Source: Pararge aegeria
Taxonomy: Eukaryota > Arthropoda > Insecta > Lepidoptera > Nymphalidae
Direction: 5' to 3'
DNA: 64,000 nucleotides
NCBI RefSeq assembly: GCF_905163445.1
Contig: NC_053200.1
Coordinates: 3,038,001-3,102,000 of the forward strand
Shown here: piece after piece, positions 26,401 to 36,760 of the stretch
Layout of the letters: each line of letters starts with the position of its first letter
Numbering within the stretch: the stretch's first letter is position 1
Program-made: the position numbers and the translations under genes
Notes under the pieces: generated by a model
The model's input: the letters and a program-made list of their open reading frames with translations, nothing else
The model's database searches: none
What the model was told of the DNA's origin: nothing

Positions 26401-29263
26401 TTATTCTTATTTTTTAGTGTTTGCTATACTTTTGAAACTGTTGTGTATTGTTGTAGTATATTTATTTATTATTTTGTTTAGACCTAAGGTGGAGGTTTAA
26501 CGCTGAAGCATGAGTTTTCGGTTAAACTTCACACACTTCATGTTTGTTGACAGAACAAAGCGAGGTCTTAAGGTAGAGAACTGTATGGTGGGTGGCTTCG
26601 GCCGTTTTTATTTAACACCCCAAAGATAAAGATTTACCCCGGTACGATACCGCGTAGAAACTGGTTCACCGCCATATCAACCCATTACCGGCCCAATACC
26701 GGGGCACGGGTCTGCTCCCACAATAAGAAGGGCTTAGACCGTACTCCACCACGTTGGCCCAGTGCAGATTGGTGGACTCCACACACCTTGGAGAACATTA
26801 TGAACAACTTTCAGGTATGCAGGTTTCCTCACGATGTTTTCCTTCATCGTTGAAGCAAATGATAATTTAATTGATTAATATTCACAACATAAACATATGG
26901 GCTTAGTACAACTGCTATACCCGACAAGGTTAGGTCATCTTAGAACGAATTATTCCACTAGGTAAGGCAGGGATCTCATCTCCCACATAACCTCCGTCCT
27001 GCCCTAGGGCTGGAGGTAACAAAAAAGCTTTTCCACCGCGCCAAAAAAAGGGGTCACCTCCCAGAGTCAAAATCTTCAATGTAGTTCACCGCGCTCGACA
27101 AACTCCTATTGGTAGACTTCACACGCTTTGAGAAAGTTATGGAGAACTCTTCACGTTCTTCAGATCCTCCATACAATGTATTCCTTAAACGTTAAAGCAA
27201 GTGATAAGTGAGTTAAATGCTTAGAATCTAGAACTCCGGAAACTGAGAAGTGCTTGCCTGGGATTAAAGTCAAAGTCAAATATTTCTTTACTCAAATGCC
27301 TATTTGTACGTAGTGAGACGTAGGTGGCACTCCTGATGCGTTCATTACATATAAAATGTGAACATAGTAGTGAGATGATGACGATAACTACATTCCTAAA
27401 TTTAAAGCTAAAACTAGCGAGGGTTCCCAACACGTCCTGGATTGAACTCGGTCCCCCCTAAAATGATGCTAAAACCCTAACCAATAGGCTATAATCGTAA
27501 TAAATGTATTTTTTTAGATGGGTATTTTTAAAACAACCAGCCCAATCAACGCCTCTTATCATATCGCATACAGCGTCAAACAGTTTGATGTCATGCAGGG
27601 AAGCAAATCCTACAAATTGTATGTTCTTAACTTATTCTTATGAGTAAGCTTGTTAAGTTTAAATAAGGAAACCAATGACCAAGTTTCAAGTTATGTCAAC
27701 TCGACTGAAAATGAAAATTGGTCACCGGTTTAAAGCCTACCTAAAATACCTCAGTTCCTGCAGACCAAAGTCTCCCAAAAATGTTTGTTGCCCGTGATGA
27801 CTTACGGCTCTGAAACCTGGTCGGTTAATATAGGTTTCAAAAGAATCACTCAGCTATGAATGAGGAGATACGTAGAACAAACAAAGTTCCCGACAGAGCT
27901 CAAAGAGTTGGGACGCTAAAGTGGCATGGGCTGGCTACATAGCTCAGAAAACCGGTGCTAGTTGGAGTCTCAAGGTGCTGGAATGGCGACCTTGGTCCGG
28001 TAAAGCAGCTTTGGTAGTCTCCCCAGGAGGTGGACGGACGCTGGATCCAAGCAGCACAAGACCGTGGTATTTGGAACTCCCTACAAAATGTCCCGAAAAC
28101 CTACGTCCAGCAGTGGACGTTTATTTATTTATTTATTTATTCCCCATCTTATATTTTTGCCATTACAGGAAAAAGTTATCCTAATACGACAATGCAGCAT
28201 GTTATGTAAATTTTAATAATATATATAACTATCATATAGTAGTATAGTAGTAAGCATATGATAAAATCCAAATCGCTATATTTGTGAGTTCACTCAGAGT
28301 GCAACAAAATAAATCCGTCTTCTCGGCTATCACATTGAGGGTACGGTACGGTATTGACATGATGATAATGGCTTAGTACAAGTCTTCTTTATCGCAAAAG
28401 GAGGGGCTAGCCCGTATGATGATAATCGTAACCTTACTCTCCGGTATAATGCTTAGGTATGTATGTAAAATGGATTTTTTAAGGTAAATATTGACGGCCG
28501 AAGCAAATGGCCCGCCTGATGGTAAGAGGAAACCAACGCTTATAAATAGAGCAAGGCATGCAAGGAACACATCCTACAAACAGTGGCGTGCACTTCTTAC
28601 CAGGTTATGCATACATCAAGAAAATTGCATAAATGACAAGGGTAAGCAGTGCTTTTGTGCTTGTATGAATTGCACGCCACTGCCTACAAAGTGCCGCCCT
28701 GTGTCCACTGAGGCGTGGGTTTTAAGCCGCATATGCCTGTAATTACACGGGCAATCACGCCATTCGGACACGAATAAGTTGTAGTAGTTCGCTAGACGAG
28801 CTCTGTCACAACTCATTAAAAGCTGTAGAGCTTTCATCAGTGTCATTCGCTTACTTCGGCTGGTTAAACATAAAGTATCACAACTTCGGCAGGTCAAGAC
28901 TAGTGCTTTTTATGTTTTGGGATTATCCCTATCCCTATTAATATGTCAATTATAAATGTCAATGTAAGTTTGTTTGTTACGATTTCACCCTGGAAATGAA
29001 AAATGGAACCCTGGGCTTTTGACTCAGAAAGCAGGGTCAATGTCCTCTGCGCAAATTGACACCAATGTTTGTGTTTTAGGGACAAATTAAGATTGGCGTT
29101 CATGGTCTCCGTGAAGTCTGATCTGGCTTTGCTGGAGCTAGTTGGCATCGGACCAGTGTATGTCAGTCGCGACTCGACCACAGGAGAAGACGAGTGTGCG
29201 GCCTTGTTCAGTGTTGACTACGCCGATAACTACCCGGAATACGAAGACTTTGAAAAACCATAG
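14470..29263 (+). CDS. Thioredoxin-domain protein of the TXNDC3/TXNDC6 (NME8-like) class, about 579 aa, 14 exons
   Basis: Exons are 14470-14557, 16414-16517, 17217-17288, 17613-17765, 17956-18154, 19982-20164, 21665-21828, 22319-22450, 23480-23497 (end uncertain), 24538-24606, 24921-25067, 25496-25621, 27518-27618 and 29080-29263. Phases agree at every junction and the total is 580 codons. It opens MAKKIEVFVNIETEQQLEYV, a thioredoxin fold whose active-site loop reads DVYNSFAGPCTVL, then SEPVFLFIMNRKITRIFRG (the cis-Pro/beta-sheet part). A charged helix (RSQARRTERQAARKRHR) follows, then an NDK-like region (QLTKEMAYDVLYAG, LNEASLHMLLSAPALAICFR), a coiled coil, an acidic stretch and a C-terminal block ending YPEYEDFEKP. 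Relatives (NME8/TXNDC3, sea urchin IC1) belong to axonemal outer dynein arms; insect versions are mostly testis-expressed. The first Cys of CGPC is Ala, so disulfide reductase activity is unlikely. Role by homology only. Confidence 0.85.
14570..14800 (+). repeat. LINE 3'-tail fragment (family K) in intron 1
   Basis: TTTATTAAACTCTTTATTTG near the start and 'ggtggccttatcgcttaatagcgatctctgcc' type text at 14673-14705 recur at 37460-37600, 40268-40430 and 42905-42945. At 40770-40940 a copy appears in reverse ('aataaggccgcctttgca', then 'gtgcaataaagtg'). Confidence 0.65.
15210..15256. repeat. Perfect snap-back palindrome, 22-bp arms, 3-nt loop
   Basis: Arms 15210-15231 and 15235-15256 are exact reverse complements around TAG. 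The right arm with its downstream sequence (to about 15340) resembles 24767-24850, so the palindrome may have formed at the edge of a repeat by copying back one side. Confidence 0.85.
16332..16375. repeat. Perfect snap-back palindrome, 20-bp arms, 4-nt loop
   Basis: Arms 16332-16351 and 16356-16375 are exact reverse complements around GGTG. It ends 38 bp before exon 2 of the thioredoxin-domain gene, close to where the branch point should be. Confidence 0.85.
18170..18615 (-). repeat. Interspersed repeat family A, full-length-like copy in intron 5
   Basis: It begins AGCTGTTGCCCGCGACTTCG and ends in TAATATTAGTAGGGAT plus short AGGGAT repeats. Other copies lie at 22503-22960 and 35705-36181 on the opposite strand, with short or deleted copies at 43818-43980 and 28921-28985. 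The fixed ends with a CCCTAT-type run at one end suggest a mobile, non-autonomous element. Confidence 0.8.
19000..19100 (-). repeat. Diverged family A terminal fragment
   Basis: A segment ending GTCGCGGGCAACAGCTAGTT matches one end of family A but has unrelated sequence inside (AATCCCGGGAAAACTGACAT). Confidence 0.5.
20165..21664. other. Intron 6 of the thioredoxin-domain gene
   Basis: Mostly AT-rich and without a readable frame. A family D retroposon occupies about 21385-21635; the rest (20165-21385) shows no element I can name. Confidence 0.5.
21385..21635 (-). repeat. Short retroposon (family D)
   Basis: Blocks 'ccacgctggcccagtgcggattggtgg', 'actccacacacctttgaga', 'ttcctcacgatgttttccttca' and 'gggattcgaactcgg' occur in fixed order. 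The last resembles a tRNA box B read in reverse, so this may be a SINE. Other copies lie near 25220-25450, 26720-26890, 36890-37040 and 49110-49330. Confidence 0.7.
22189..22241. repeat. Snap-back palindrome, 24-bp arms, 5-nt loop
   Basis: Arms 22189-22212 and 22218-22241 pair with two mismatches around TATGA. It ends 77 bp before exon 8 of the thioredoxin-domain gene. Confidence 0.8.
22503..22960 (+). repeat. Interspersed repeat family A, copy in intron 8
   Basis: It starts TAATATTATAAATGTCAATG and ends AAGTCGCGGGCAACAGCTAG. It includes 'catgaaactttgtacacatattcttggaagtg', shared with the copies at 18170-18615 and 35705-36181. Confidence 0.8.
22970..23270 (+). repeat. Interspersed repeat (family F)
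   Basis: It carries 'cttagtcacctcgtacgacaccc' followed by a GGGAAGAGGAGGGATGGTGA block and 'gccgtcaccacacgac'. A shorter matching copy lies at 40075-40200. Probably a retroposon; no frame is preserved. Confidence 0.6.
23561..23825 (+). mobile_element. tRNA-derived SINE
   Basis: The head has an A-box-like GGCGCAGTCAGCAGCG and the B-box GGTTCGATTCC. The body carries 'atgtttgtgtgatgagcat' and 'tacccataacacaagctacgctta', and the tail is TTTA repeats. Copies also lie at 25728-25992 (minus), 43010-43280, 45935-46195, 56237-56530 (minus, degraded) and 56943-57190, with a head-only piece at 28987-29062 (minus). This copy starts about 16 bp after the longest possible end of exon 9. Confidence 0.88.
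24054..24104. repeat. Snap-back palindrome, 23-bp arms, 5-nt loop
   Basis: Arms 24054-24076 and 24082-24104 pair with one mismatch around AGAAG, in intron 9 of the thioredoxin-domain gene. Confidence 0.85.
25220..25450 (-). repeat. Short retroposon (family D), diverged
   Basis: 'gtccaccatgctggcccagtgctgatcggtg' and a later 'ggaattcgaaatcgg' follow the same order as the copy at 21385-21635. It sits directly before exon 12. Confidence 0.6.
25728..25992 (-). mobile_element. tRNA-derived SINE, reverse copy
   Basis: Reading the minus strand gives the same head (GGTTCGATTCC box) and body as 23561-23825, ending in a TTTA-type tail near 25728. It lies about 100 bp after exon 12. Confidence 0.85.
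26720..26890 (-). repeat. Short retroposon (family D)
   Basis: 'caccacgttggcccagtgcagattggtgg' and 'ctcacgatgttttccttcatcgttgaagc' match the other family D copies. Confidence 0.65.
27235..27440 (-). repeat. LINE 3' UTR fragment (family J)
   Basis: On the minus strand it reads 'gttgggaaccctcgctagttttagctttaaatttagg', then 'gagatgat'-like and AGTCAAAGTCAAATATTTC text. This is the same 3' region that follows the Jockey-like C-terminus at 48290-48470 and that seeded the minisatellite at 33476. Confidence 0.7.
27720..28115 (+). mobile_element. RTE-like LINE, C-terminal fragment, decayed
   Basis: Translating across frames gives VLPVMTYGSETW-like text, then RRYVEQTKFPTE, KWHGLATELRK-like blocks, KVLEWRPWSGK, and a tail where 'ggacggacgctggatccaagc' equals a W(T)DDIRRVAGSRW-type motif. 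Stops and frameshifts break it. A sister copy at 41000-41290 has the motif intact. Confidence 0.75.
28490..28870 (+). repeat. Interspersed repeat (family H) hosting a MITE
   Basis: 'gcctgatggtaagaggaaaccaacgcttataaatagagcaa' and later 'gtaattacacgggcaatcacgcc' recur in diverged form at 34720-34940 ('aaccaacgcctataaacagagcaa'). It is interrupted by the hAT-like MITE at 28581-28682. Confidence 0.55.
28581..28682. mobile_element. hAT-type MITE, 102 bp, with 8-bp target duplication
   Basis: The terminal inverted repeats are CAGTGGCGTGCA and TGCACGCCACTG. Directly flanking them is CCTACAAA at 28573-28580 and again at 28683-28690, an exact 8-bp duplication. CAGNGGCG termini with 8-bp duplications are the hallmark of hAT elements. 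It has no coding capacity. A solitary similar end (CAGTGGCGTGCTTTATCGGA) lies at about 36821. Confidence 0.9.
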
Positions 29264-31022
29264 TTGTTGGATAGAACGTTACTTTGCGGAATTCCGCGAT
29301 CTATAATGAATGTTAGACTTAACTTGCTATAATCCGCGATGAGCTTTCGAATCTGTACGGTGTAATTTACAATTTCTTCAATCTTTATACAGATCGAATT
29401 TTGTCGGACCGCGGTTGATTGCCTTATCTGGCGACAGAAGGGCTGGCCCATTTTTTGCGCAAAGAATTAGCCTGGCTGTTTATCGTAGAAGTGCTGCCAA
29501 CCTCCACACGGGCATTCCCTTTACAGTAATTGGCTTATTTATAAGTTTTATTTTAACATTAAAAAAATAATAATCTTTATGCCTCACAAAATTAATATCA
29601 GTTTGGTGTGGAGTATAAAGTGTAAAGAAATTTTAAATGACATCTTCACGGTGCTCGGATTCTCCTTCTTTAGCAGTTGAAAGCAATTTAAGCTTAAAGT
29701 TCGTTGTAAAACCCTAAATATAAAGTGCATCTACACATCATTGTATATTATGGTTGCCTGAAAGAGATAGCTAAGCTATATGGCCGCCAAATTGTAACCT
29801 CTCTCTCTATCTATGTATTCTTACTTTCTGTGGTGTACAGTAGAAGTATATTAATTAATTCATTCAAATGTCTTAGGCATTACTTCTAAAACCTAACCCT
29901 TTAAATCTTGCGTAGGGCCATGAGTCTTACGCTTGGCCGCTTATTTATAAACTTGGCGTAACGTTAGAATAAACGCATCAACTGACAGCACCTTTTAAAT
30001 GATAGAGCGTGAAAAAATACTGTGTAACTACCTCAACGCTTGAGTAAAAAGGAGGGTTAACTGTTCGTGCGAGATAAATCTTAACTGTGGGATGGAACAC
30101 GCGGTTCGATATCTCTGGCGCAGTATCGAGCGTGTATGGTCTTTTTTCGTCCGGGAAAATTTGGGAATATAAATTTTTTGAATTTTGTTTGGTCTGGTCT
30201 TGAAGGCAGCCTTGACTAGATACCACCCAAAGCGGCGAGATTCCTAACGTTTTGGATATATGGTAAAATTACTATTCCCCATGCAACCAACTGATGGGAG
30301 ACGACGCGAGTGAGTGCATGAGTGCCCAGCATCGTGCCCATTGTTTAATTTTGTTAAAGTGGTTTAACGTTGAGGAAAATTGAAATTTTCATTACCTAAC
30401 AAAATTCACAGAACTTTTGGAACCATCCGTACTAATATTATAAATGTGAAAGTGTCTGCACTGATTTTGATGAAATGTTCTATGGATAGATATATATAGA
30501 TAGGAACCTTTTTATAACAAATTTCCGGGGTGCATTTAAAAACAAAAATTCGAGAAATTTTAAAATTTAAATTTTATTTATTTCAAGTAGGCCTTCTTTG
30601 AAAACTTTTAAAAAGTGCAGTCTGTCTGTTTGTAGTGACTTTACCACTGGTTTGGAAGGCAGATTCTACCGAGAAAAAACTATAAATGGTAGATTATTCT
30701 ATCTTTCGAGATATGAAAGTTGAGCTTTGTGTTTCCAAAAAAAACCTATAAAGACAGTCATCAATTAGTATTTAATGTTCATTCAGTCATCAAAAGTAAA
30801 AGTAGTATATTAAGCTCGTTCGCTAAAACTAGGCCACAAGATAGGAATTGTTAAATAAAACAAATTGTTATAGTTAAGAATATAAAATAGCGTTGTTTAT
30901 TATTAATTATACAATTAAATTGATAATAAAAAATAATACAGTATCAAAATACAAAAATTAGAAAAAACTACAAATATTATTAGATATCTAATAACTAATC
31001 ACATGTTTCCACTTTATGCGAA
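29264..31022. other. Region between the thioredoxin-domain gene and the LRR gene (convergent)
   Basis: Both genes end into this stretch. It holds an inverted family G fragment at about 29270-29410, immediately after the stop codon, a family C tail at 30560-30700, and otherwise AT-rich sequence. A minus-strand polyadenylation signal for the LRR gene (TTTATT on the plus strand) lies near 30895. Confidence 0.55.
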
Positions 31023-34000
31023 CTACACGACATTCAATGCAGTTTTCCTTTCTGCATCTTGTAGGATTGAATGCCACATAAACTTCCGCAACAACGACGT
31101 CTGTTCCTGCACAGCTTCCAAAATATTCTGATTTATTATCAAAAGCCGCTCATCAGTCATGTATTTTGCACTTGGATATTCTAAATTCTGTACTTCCTGC
31201 TTACATGGGATACCCTGTATAGAGTTTCCAGTTAAAACAGGCTTCAAAACCGAAGGATGCATTCTTGAGTACCCCCTGTTGAAATCTGTCAAAGCCTTAG
31301 CTAGCCACGTGCATGACAAATTATTATCATCCAAATACAAAGTCAAATCCTGCTTACGAGAAAGCCAACCATCATTATCTAGTATGTTCAGACCATTATT
31401 ACGCAGAGAGAGCAAACTCAACATCTTTAAATCCATAAACACTTTCGAGTCTAACTGACCAATTTCATTGAACGACAGGTCAAGGTTCATCAATATCGAT
31501 AACCCACGGAAAACACCATGGTCAATTACTTTTAGTTGATTATGGGATAATCTCAAAGTTTGCAAATTATTTAAGCGGATGAATGCTGAGGGTGCAATTC
31601 TGTAAATGTCATTGAAACTTATGTCCAAGTAGTCCAACTTTTCAGGTAACTGCAAGGATGACTCGTCTAACTCTACAATGAAATTATTGCTCATGTCTAG
31701 TCTCGTCAGATTGTGTTGATCAGTTAACCTTATCAGATAGGCATCTGAGATATTATTAGAATTGAGGGCAAGCTCTTTTAAGCCAATGGCTTCATTTTCA
31801 GGGATAATGAGAGATGATAGACCATTGTTCGAAAGGTCTAAGTAGCCGCCTTCAGGATGAAATGTTATTCGCAAGCTGTGCAATTCAAGGATATCGTTAT
31901 ATGTAATGTTCACGTATTTCAAACTATGAGTGTTCGATAATGATTGATCGGGAAAATATTCCATGTAGTTATGCGATAAATCAAAGTTTTGTAGATTGTG
32001 CATCGAAGAAAAACTTTCATAATATAGCCTGTTCAAATAGTTGCTGCTTAGATTTAGATATCTCACGTAAATCAGATCATCTGCGTTTACAATAAAATCG
32101 GTCAATCGGTTATTAGACAAATCAATCGATATGATTTGCATAAGACTAAATGCATTGTATTCAATATTAGTTATGGAGTTATTAGACAAATCAAGTTTAG
32201 TAAACACGTATATCGGTTTATTAGAATTTCTTCTAAATCTTTCAAAAACTTCAATCGATGCATTTGGTATGTGTGCAATATGGTTGTCTGAGAGCATGAT
32301 CCTACAAATTGAATTATTGCTCAGATGTTTCCAGTGTCTTGGAAACAACGTCGGATCTATCGTTTCAATTAGATTTTTAGATAAGTCAAAGGTTTCCAAA
32401 TGATTTATCGTATTAATCGTCCCCATATCGAATTTTTGTATTTCATTCGATCTCAAATACAAATGCCTTAAATTTAGCAAGTTATGTAACGCACCGTTAA
32501 GATCCTTTATTTTATTGTTGTTTAGTCTCAAGACCTGTAAATTGGTTAAGTTGCTAAAAGGTTCCTCCCTTAACTCACGTATATAGTTGTAGGAAAGATC
32601 GAGCTCCACAAGGCTAGACAACTCTTCAAATGCATAACCGGGTATTTCTACGATAGAATTGTGTGCCAACGATATTGAATGCATTTTGAATGGTCGAGTT
32701 TCAAATTGGAAAAGGTCTTCAATATTAGATATCCTGTTGTAAGACAAATCTATATTTTCAACAGAGACGAGATTTTGAAATGGACTGTTAAATATTTGTT
32801 GGATGTTGTTGTTAATAATATGGAGGTTCCTGAGTCGATACATGTTATCCAAAAAAGATAGTTCAGTTCTTGGCCAGTTCCCGTGGATCGATAGCGTCGT
32901 GATCATTGTGAACAGCTCTGGATCTGCTCCGACATGGAAAGTATCAGAGGCATTCTGAAGAATGACGTCGACCTACAAATAAAAAAACAAATGTCACCAA
33001 AAGTCTTAAGTCACTTAACTTGTGGTTGACTGCAATCACACCTGATAAGTATTCATGCAGCCGAAAGTGCAGAATACCTATTCTCTTCTAAGGTACTAGT
33101 AAATATTAGGCGATGGAGTAAACTAAAGCCGGATTCAAGGAAGGACATTTAAGATCTTTACTGTGCATTTTAGTGGAAAACGTGTATGTTTTTGGACCGC
33201 CAAATGCTTAAAGAGAGGTTTCGACACCTATCTGATATAAAGTTTTTCTCTCTGATAAGAGAGAAGGTCTTAACTAATGAAACGATTTTTATCAGTCAAA
33301 ACAACCAAATAAAAATTATAAATAGTGCTAGCACTATAATAGGATAAAGCAGATCGGTAAACGGTAGGCACTAGACAATACGAGATAACAAAAAAATCAG
33401 AAAACTCAAATTAAAAAGTGCTAGGATGAAAACACCTATTAATGAAGTCAAGTCAAACGTTTCTTAATTTAAGGAGGCTCATAGAATTCACTTTTGATGC
33501 GTACATACAAAAGTACATGATGAGATGATCGTGCAAACTACATTCGTTTTGGAACATAGCTGGCTCATAGAATTCACTTTTGATGCGTACATACAAAAGT
33601 ACATGATGAGATGATCGTGCTAACTACATTAGTTTTGGAACATAGCTGGCTCATAGAATTCACTTTAGATGCGTACATACAAAAGTACATGATGAGATGA
33701 TCGTGCTAACTACATTAGTTTTGGAACATAGCTGGCTCATAGAATTCACTTTTGATGCGTACATACAAAAGTACATGATGAGATGATCGTGCTAACTACA
33801 TTAGTTTTGGAACATAGCTGGCTCATAGAATTCACTTTTGATGCGTACATACAAAAGTACATGATGAGATGATCGTGCTAACTACATTAGTTTTGGAACA
33901 TAGCTGGCTCATAGAATTCACTTTAGATGCGTACATACAAAAGTACATGATGAGATGATCGTGCTAACTACATTAGTTTTGGAACATAGCTGGCTCATAG

Positions 34001-34628
34001 AATTCACTTTTGATGCGTACATACAAAAGTACATGATGAGATGATCGTGCTAACTACATTAGTTTTGGAACATAGCTGGCTCATAGAATTCACTTTTGAT
34101 GCGTACATACAAAAGTACATGATGAGATGATCGTGCTAACTACATTAGTTTTGGAACATAGCTGGCTCATAGAATTCACTTTTGATGCGTACATACAAAA
34201 GTACATGATGAGATGATCGTGCTAACTACATTATTTTTGAAACATAGCTGGCTCCGAGGTATGACGTTAAATTGAATTATAAAAAGAAAAGAAATGTGCT
34301 AGGAATACGGATTGATATAAAACTTATATCGATGAGAGCAGAAAAAACAAAATGCACTTTTTTCTATTTCTATTCTCTATGGCGCAGTTTAGATTGCAAA
34401 GATTTATTACTATATAGATGGTACACTAACCTGGACGTTGTAGTTGCTGGAGCCTTGGCATTCGGAGTCCAAGTTGATGTCGCTTATAGTATTAATACAA
34501 ACGATTCTATACGAACAGTGGCCGACTCTGTGGATTTTATCCAGAGGACAAAAAGCGGCGACTAAACTCGAAGAGAACAGAAGCACCAATATAATTGTGA
34601 CTGAAATGGAGAAAAGAATTATCATCAC
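31023..34628 (-). CDS. Secreted leucine-rich-repeat protein, 715 aa, two coding exons
   Basis: Exon 1 is 34628-34431 (66 codons, in-frame TAA upstream of the ATG) and exon 2 is 32972-31023; the donor CAG|GTTAGT joins a TTTGTAG acceptor in phase 0. Residues 1 to about 26 form a hydrophobic signal peptide (IILFSISVTIILVLLF). A Cys-rich N-cap follows (C-PLDKIHRVGHC, then C and C), and then roughly twenty LRRs of LxxLxLxxNxI type, for example LVELDLSYNYI, LQVLRLNNNKI and LMNLDLSFNEI. The C-cap has two cysteines (LDDNNLSC, then IQGIPCK), followed by a short helix (ILEAVQEQTSLLRKFMW) and no membrane segment. Secreted LRR proteins with such tails include mosquito LRIM/APL1 immune factors, but ligand and role here are unknown. 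A 5' UTR exon probably ends at 35436 (donor GGAAG|GTAAG). Confidence 0.88.
33476..34249 (+). repeat. Minisatellite: nine tandem copies of an 86-bp unit in the LRR gene intron
   Basis: Units start at 33476, 33562, 33648, 33734, 33820, 33906, 33992, 34078 and 34164. Copies are near-identical. Units 3 and 6 share a CACTTTAGATGC variant where the others have CACTTTTGATGC, and unit 1 alone keeps CATTCG. The flank at 33448-33470 (AGTCAAGTCAAACGTTTC) and the unit text match the 3' UTR of the family J LINE (27235-27440, 48290-48470), so the array grew inside a LINE remnant. Confidence 0.95.
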
Positions 34629-36240
34629 AATCAGTTAGCCTAGTGGCGTCCCAAAGTTGTAACGCTTTTTTTTAGAAATAATTGACTTGGTCTATCAAGT
34701 AGTCCGACAGATGACCCTCATTATGAAAACAAAACCAACGCCTATAAACAGAGCAATACTTCGAATGCCATTCAAATAATACTCCCTGCAAAGTGTCACC
34801 CTGTCTCTTGAGGCACAGGTGTTCCCACGTCGCTGTAATCACACCGGCAACCACGCAATCAGATCGGAATACAGTATTACAACGATGCTTAGTGGTCGAA
34901 ATAAACGTGGCGGTAGTATTTCCCCGGACGAGTTCTGTCACAAAAACTCTGCTACTACTACTTCCGCTCTATCTACTATGTCTTAGGAGAGAGGGATCAA
35001 GAGCTTCGACCCTTCACACTGTTCTAATATTGGTTGCGAGGATTATTAATCGTTATCATCATCGACAACCTATTTATACTAGGGAAACCTTTGTCATAGA
35101 AGGGAGCGATAAGGAGCTTGCTTCGATAACATCTATACCTCGTATATTTCTTTGTAAAACGTACGCACTCTAAAGAGTAGATTCATGAACTTGCTCGCGC
35201 ACGAGAGATCATTGCGCATCGTCTATAAAGCAATTTTATGTGACACGGGCTAAATGTGTGCATGTATGAATTTATAGATGTATTTATGTGAATTTACTCC
35301 ACTATAATTTCTGAACAGTGAAATGCCTGAACAGTGACTATGAGGTATCGTAGTGTTCTCTGAATTATTTTTACATTTCTTTATTTTAAATCAACCAATA
35401 AATTTACAGGTAATTTAAAATTCTAATTAACTTACCTTCCCTCATTTTGTCGGCATAGGAATTTCAGCGGGAATTCTGAAAATGAAAAAAAAAATACTAA
35501 CTAGATATGCCCGCGTGTATACACATGTACCTACGTCCTTTGGAATTTAAAATTTTTGTATATTGAAATTTGGGAATTTATAATTTCTGCGCTATCTCTG
35601 GTCGGGCCTCGTGGGAGACTTTGGCTGTGGCTAATAATAACCACCCCACCGACAAGAAAATGCCGCCAAGCAATTTTGCGTTCCAATGCTGCCTATTAGA
35701 AACTATCCCTATCCCTATCTCTATCCCTATCCCTATTCCTATCCCTATCCCTACTAATATTATAAATGTCAATGTAAGTTTTTTTGTTAAGCTTTCACGC
35801 AAAAACTACGTAACTGATCCTCATGAAACTTTGTACACATATTCTTGGAAGTGTTAGAAGTAATAAAGGATACATTTTATCCCGACATTAAGCTCGGTTC
35901 CTTTGTGAAAGGGGATGAAAGTGCTTGCGATTTTACACCATAACTACGACAAATTATAACCGATTTAAATTATTATTTTTGTACTATAGAGGTTAGAATT
36001 TAATTAATTTTGCCCAAACTGTGGTTGGAGATAGAGAACAGAACTCCTCAGCGGACAGCAGCAAACCCCTCATTTAAGGCTTAGCGATACTGAATACTTT
36101 TTTTTTTAGAACTGCAACTAAATCTTATGCCACATGAAAAAACAAAATCAAACGCAGAAGAAGTCGCGGGCAACAGCTAGTGTTTAATATTACAAAGATG
36201 GTAGCGGGCTACCATTTTAGATTGCATCGTGTGAAATAAA
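34629..36240. other. Upstream region of the LRR gene
   Basis: It holds a diverged family H copy (about 34720-34940), the probable non-coding first exon of the LRR gene near 35436-35550 (minus), and a family A element at 35705-36181. No other coding sequence is convincing. Confidence 0.5.
35705..36181 (+). repeat. Interspersed repeat family A with CCCTAT run
   Basis: It opens with about eight CCCTAT units (35704-35755), then TAATATTATAAATGTCAATG, and ends GTCGCGGGCAACAGCTAG. The orientation is opposite to the copy at 18170-18615. Confidence 0.8.
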
Positions 36241-36489
36241 AAGACAAAATTAATCTCTGTGCAAGGGAAGTAGGGGTAAGGAGATATGGTAAGAACTTAT
36301 TTGTTAGTTAGTGTAGTAAAAATGAAGAAGTGATGATATTTTTTTTTTTTGATTGGGAAGTTCGAATCCCAGCATGCACCTCAAACTTTTCTTAGTTATG
36401 TGCGTTATAAGTAATTCAAATATCACTTGCTTCAATGATGAAGGAAAACATCGTGAGGAAACCAGCATACCTGATGTTTTAGAACGGTT

Positions 36490-36760
36490 ACAAGGTAGTC
36501 ATACTATTATTTATGACAAGGTTGCTTGGAAGCATCCGGCTCCGCTTTCAGCTCTCACAAGATAGAAAAATGAATGGTAAAATGTAAATTATTGATGTTG
36601 GAAAAGAGCAACTGCTGAGTTTCTTGCCGGCTTCTTCTCGGTAGAATCTGCCTTCCGAACCGGTGGTAGAGTCACTACAAACAGACAGACTTGACGTTTC
36701 AAAAGTGCTTATATTAGGCCTACTTGAAATAAATGAATTTTGAATTTTGAAATTTGAATT
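36490..36760 (-). repeat. LINE 3'-tail repeat (family C), reverse copy
   Basis: The minus strand reads 'ttcaaattcaaaattcatttatttcaagtaggcctaat', then AGTCACTACAAACAG in complement, 'ggcagattctaccgagaagaagccgg' and 'gagctgaaagcggagccggatgc'. It is one of the clearest copies of the family. Confidence 0.75.

Noticed and set aside
33476..34249. CRISPR-like array
   Set aside because: The units are 86 bp with no unique spacers, and the DNA is a eukaryotic intron; it is an ordinary minisatellite.
35704..35757. Interstitial telomeric repeat
   Set aside because: The unit is CCCTAT, not the insect TTAGG, and it marks the end of a dispersed element.
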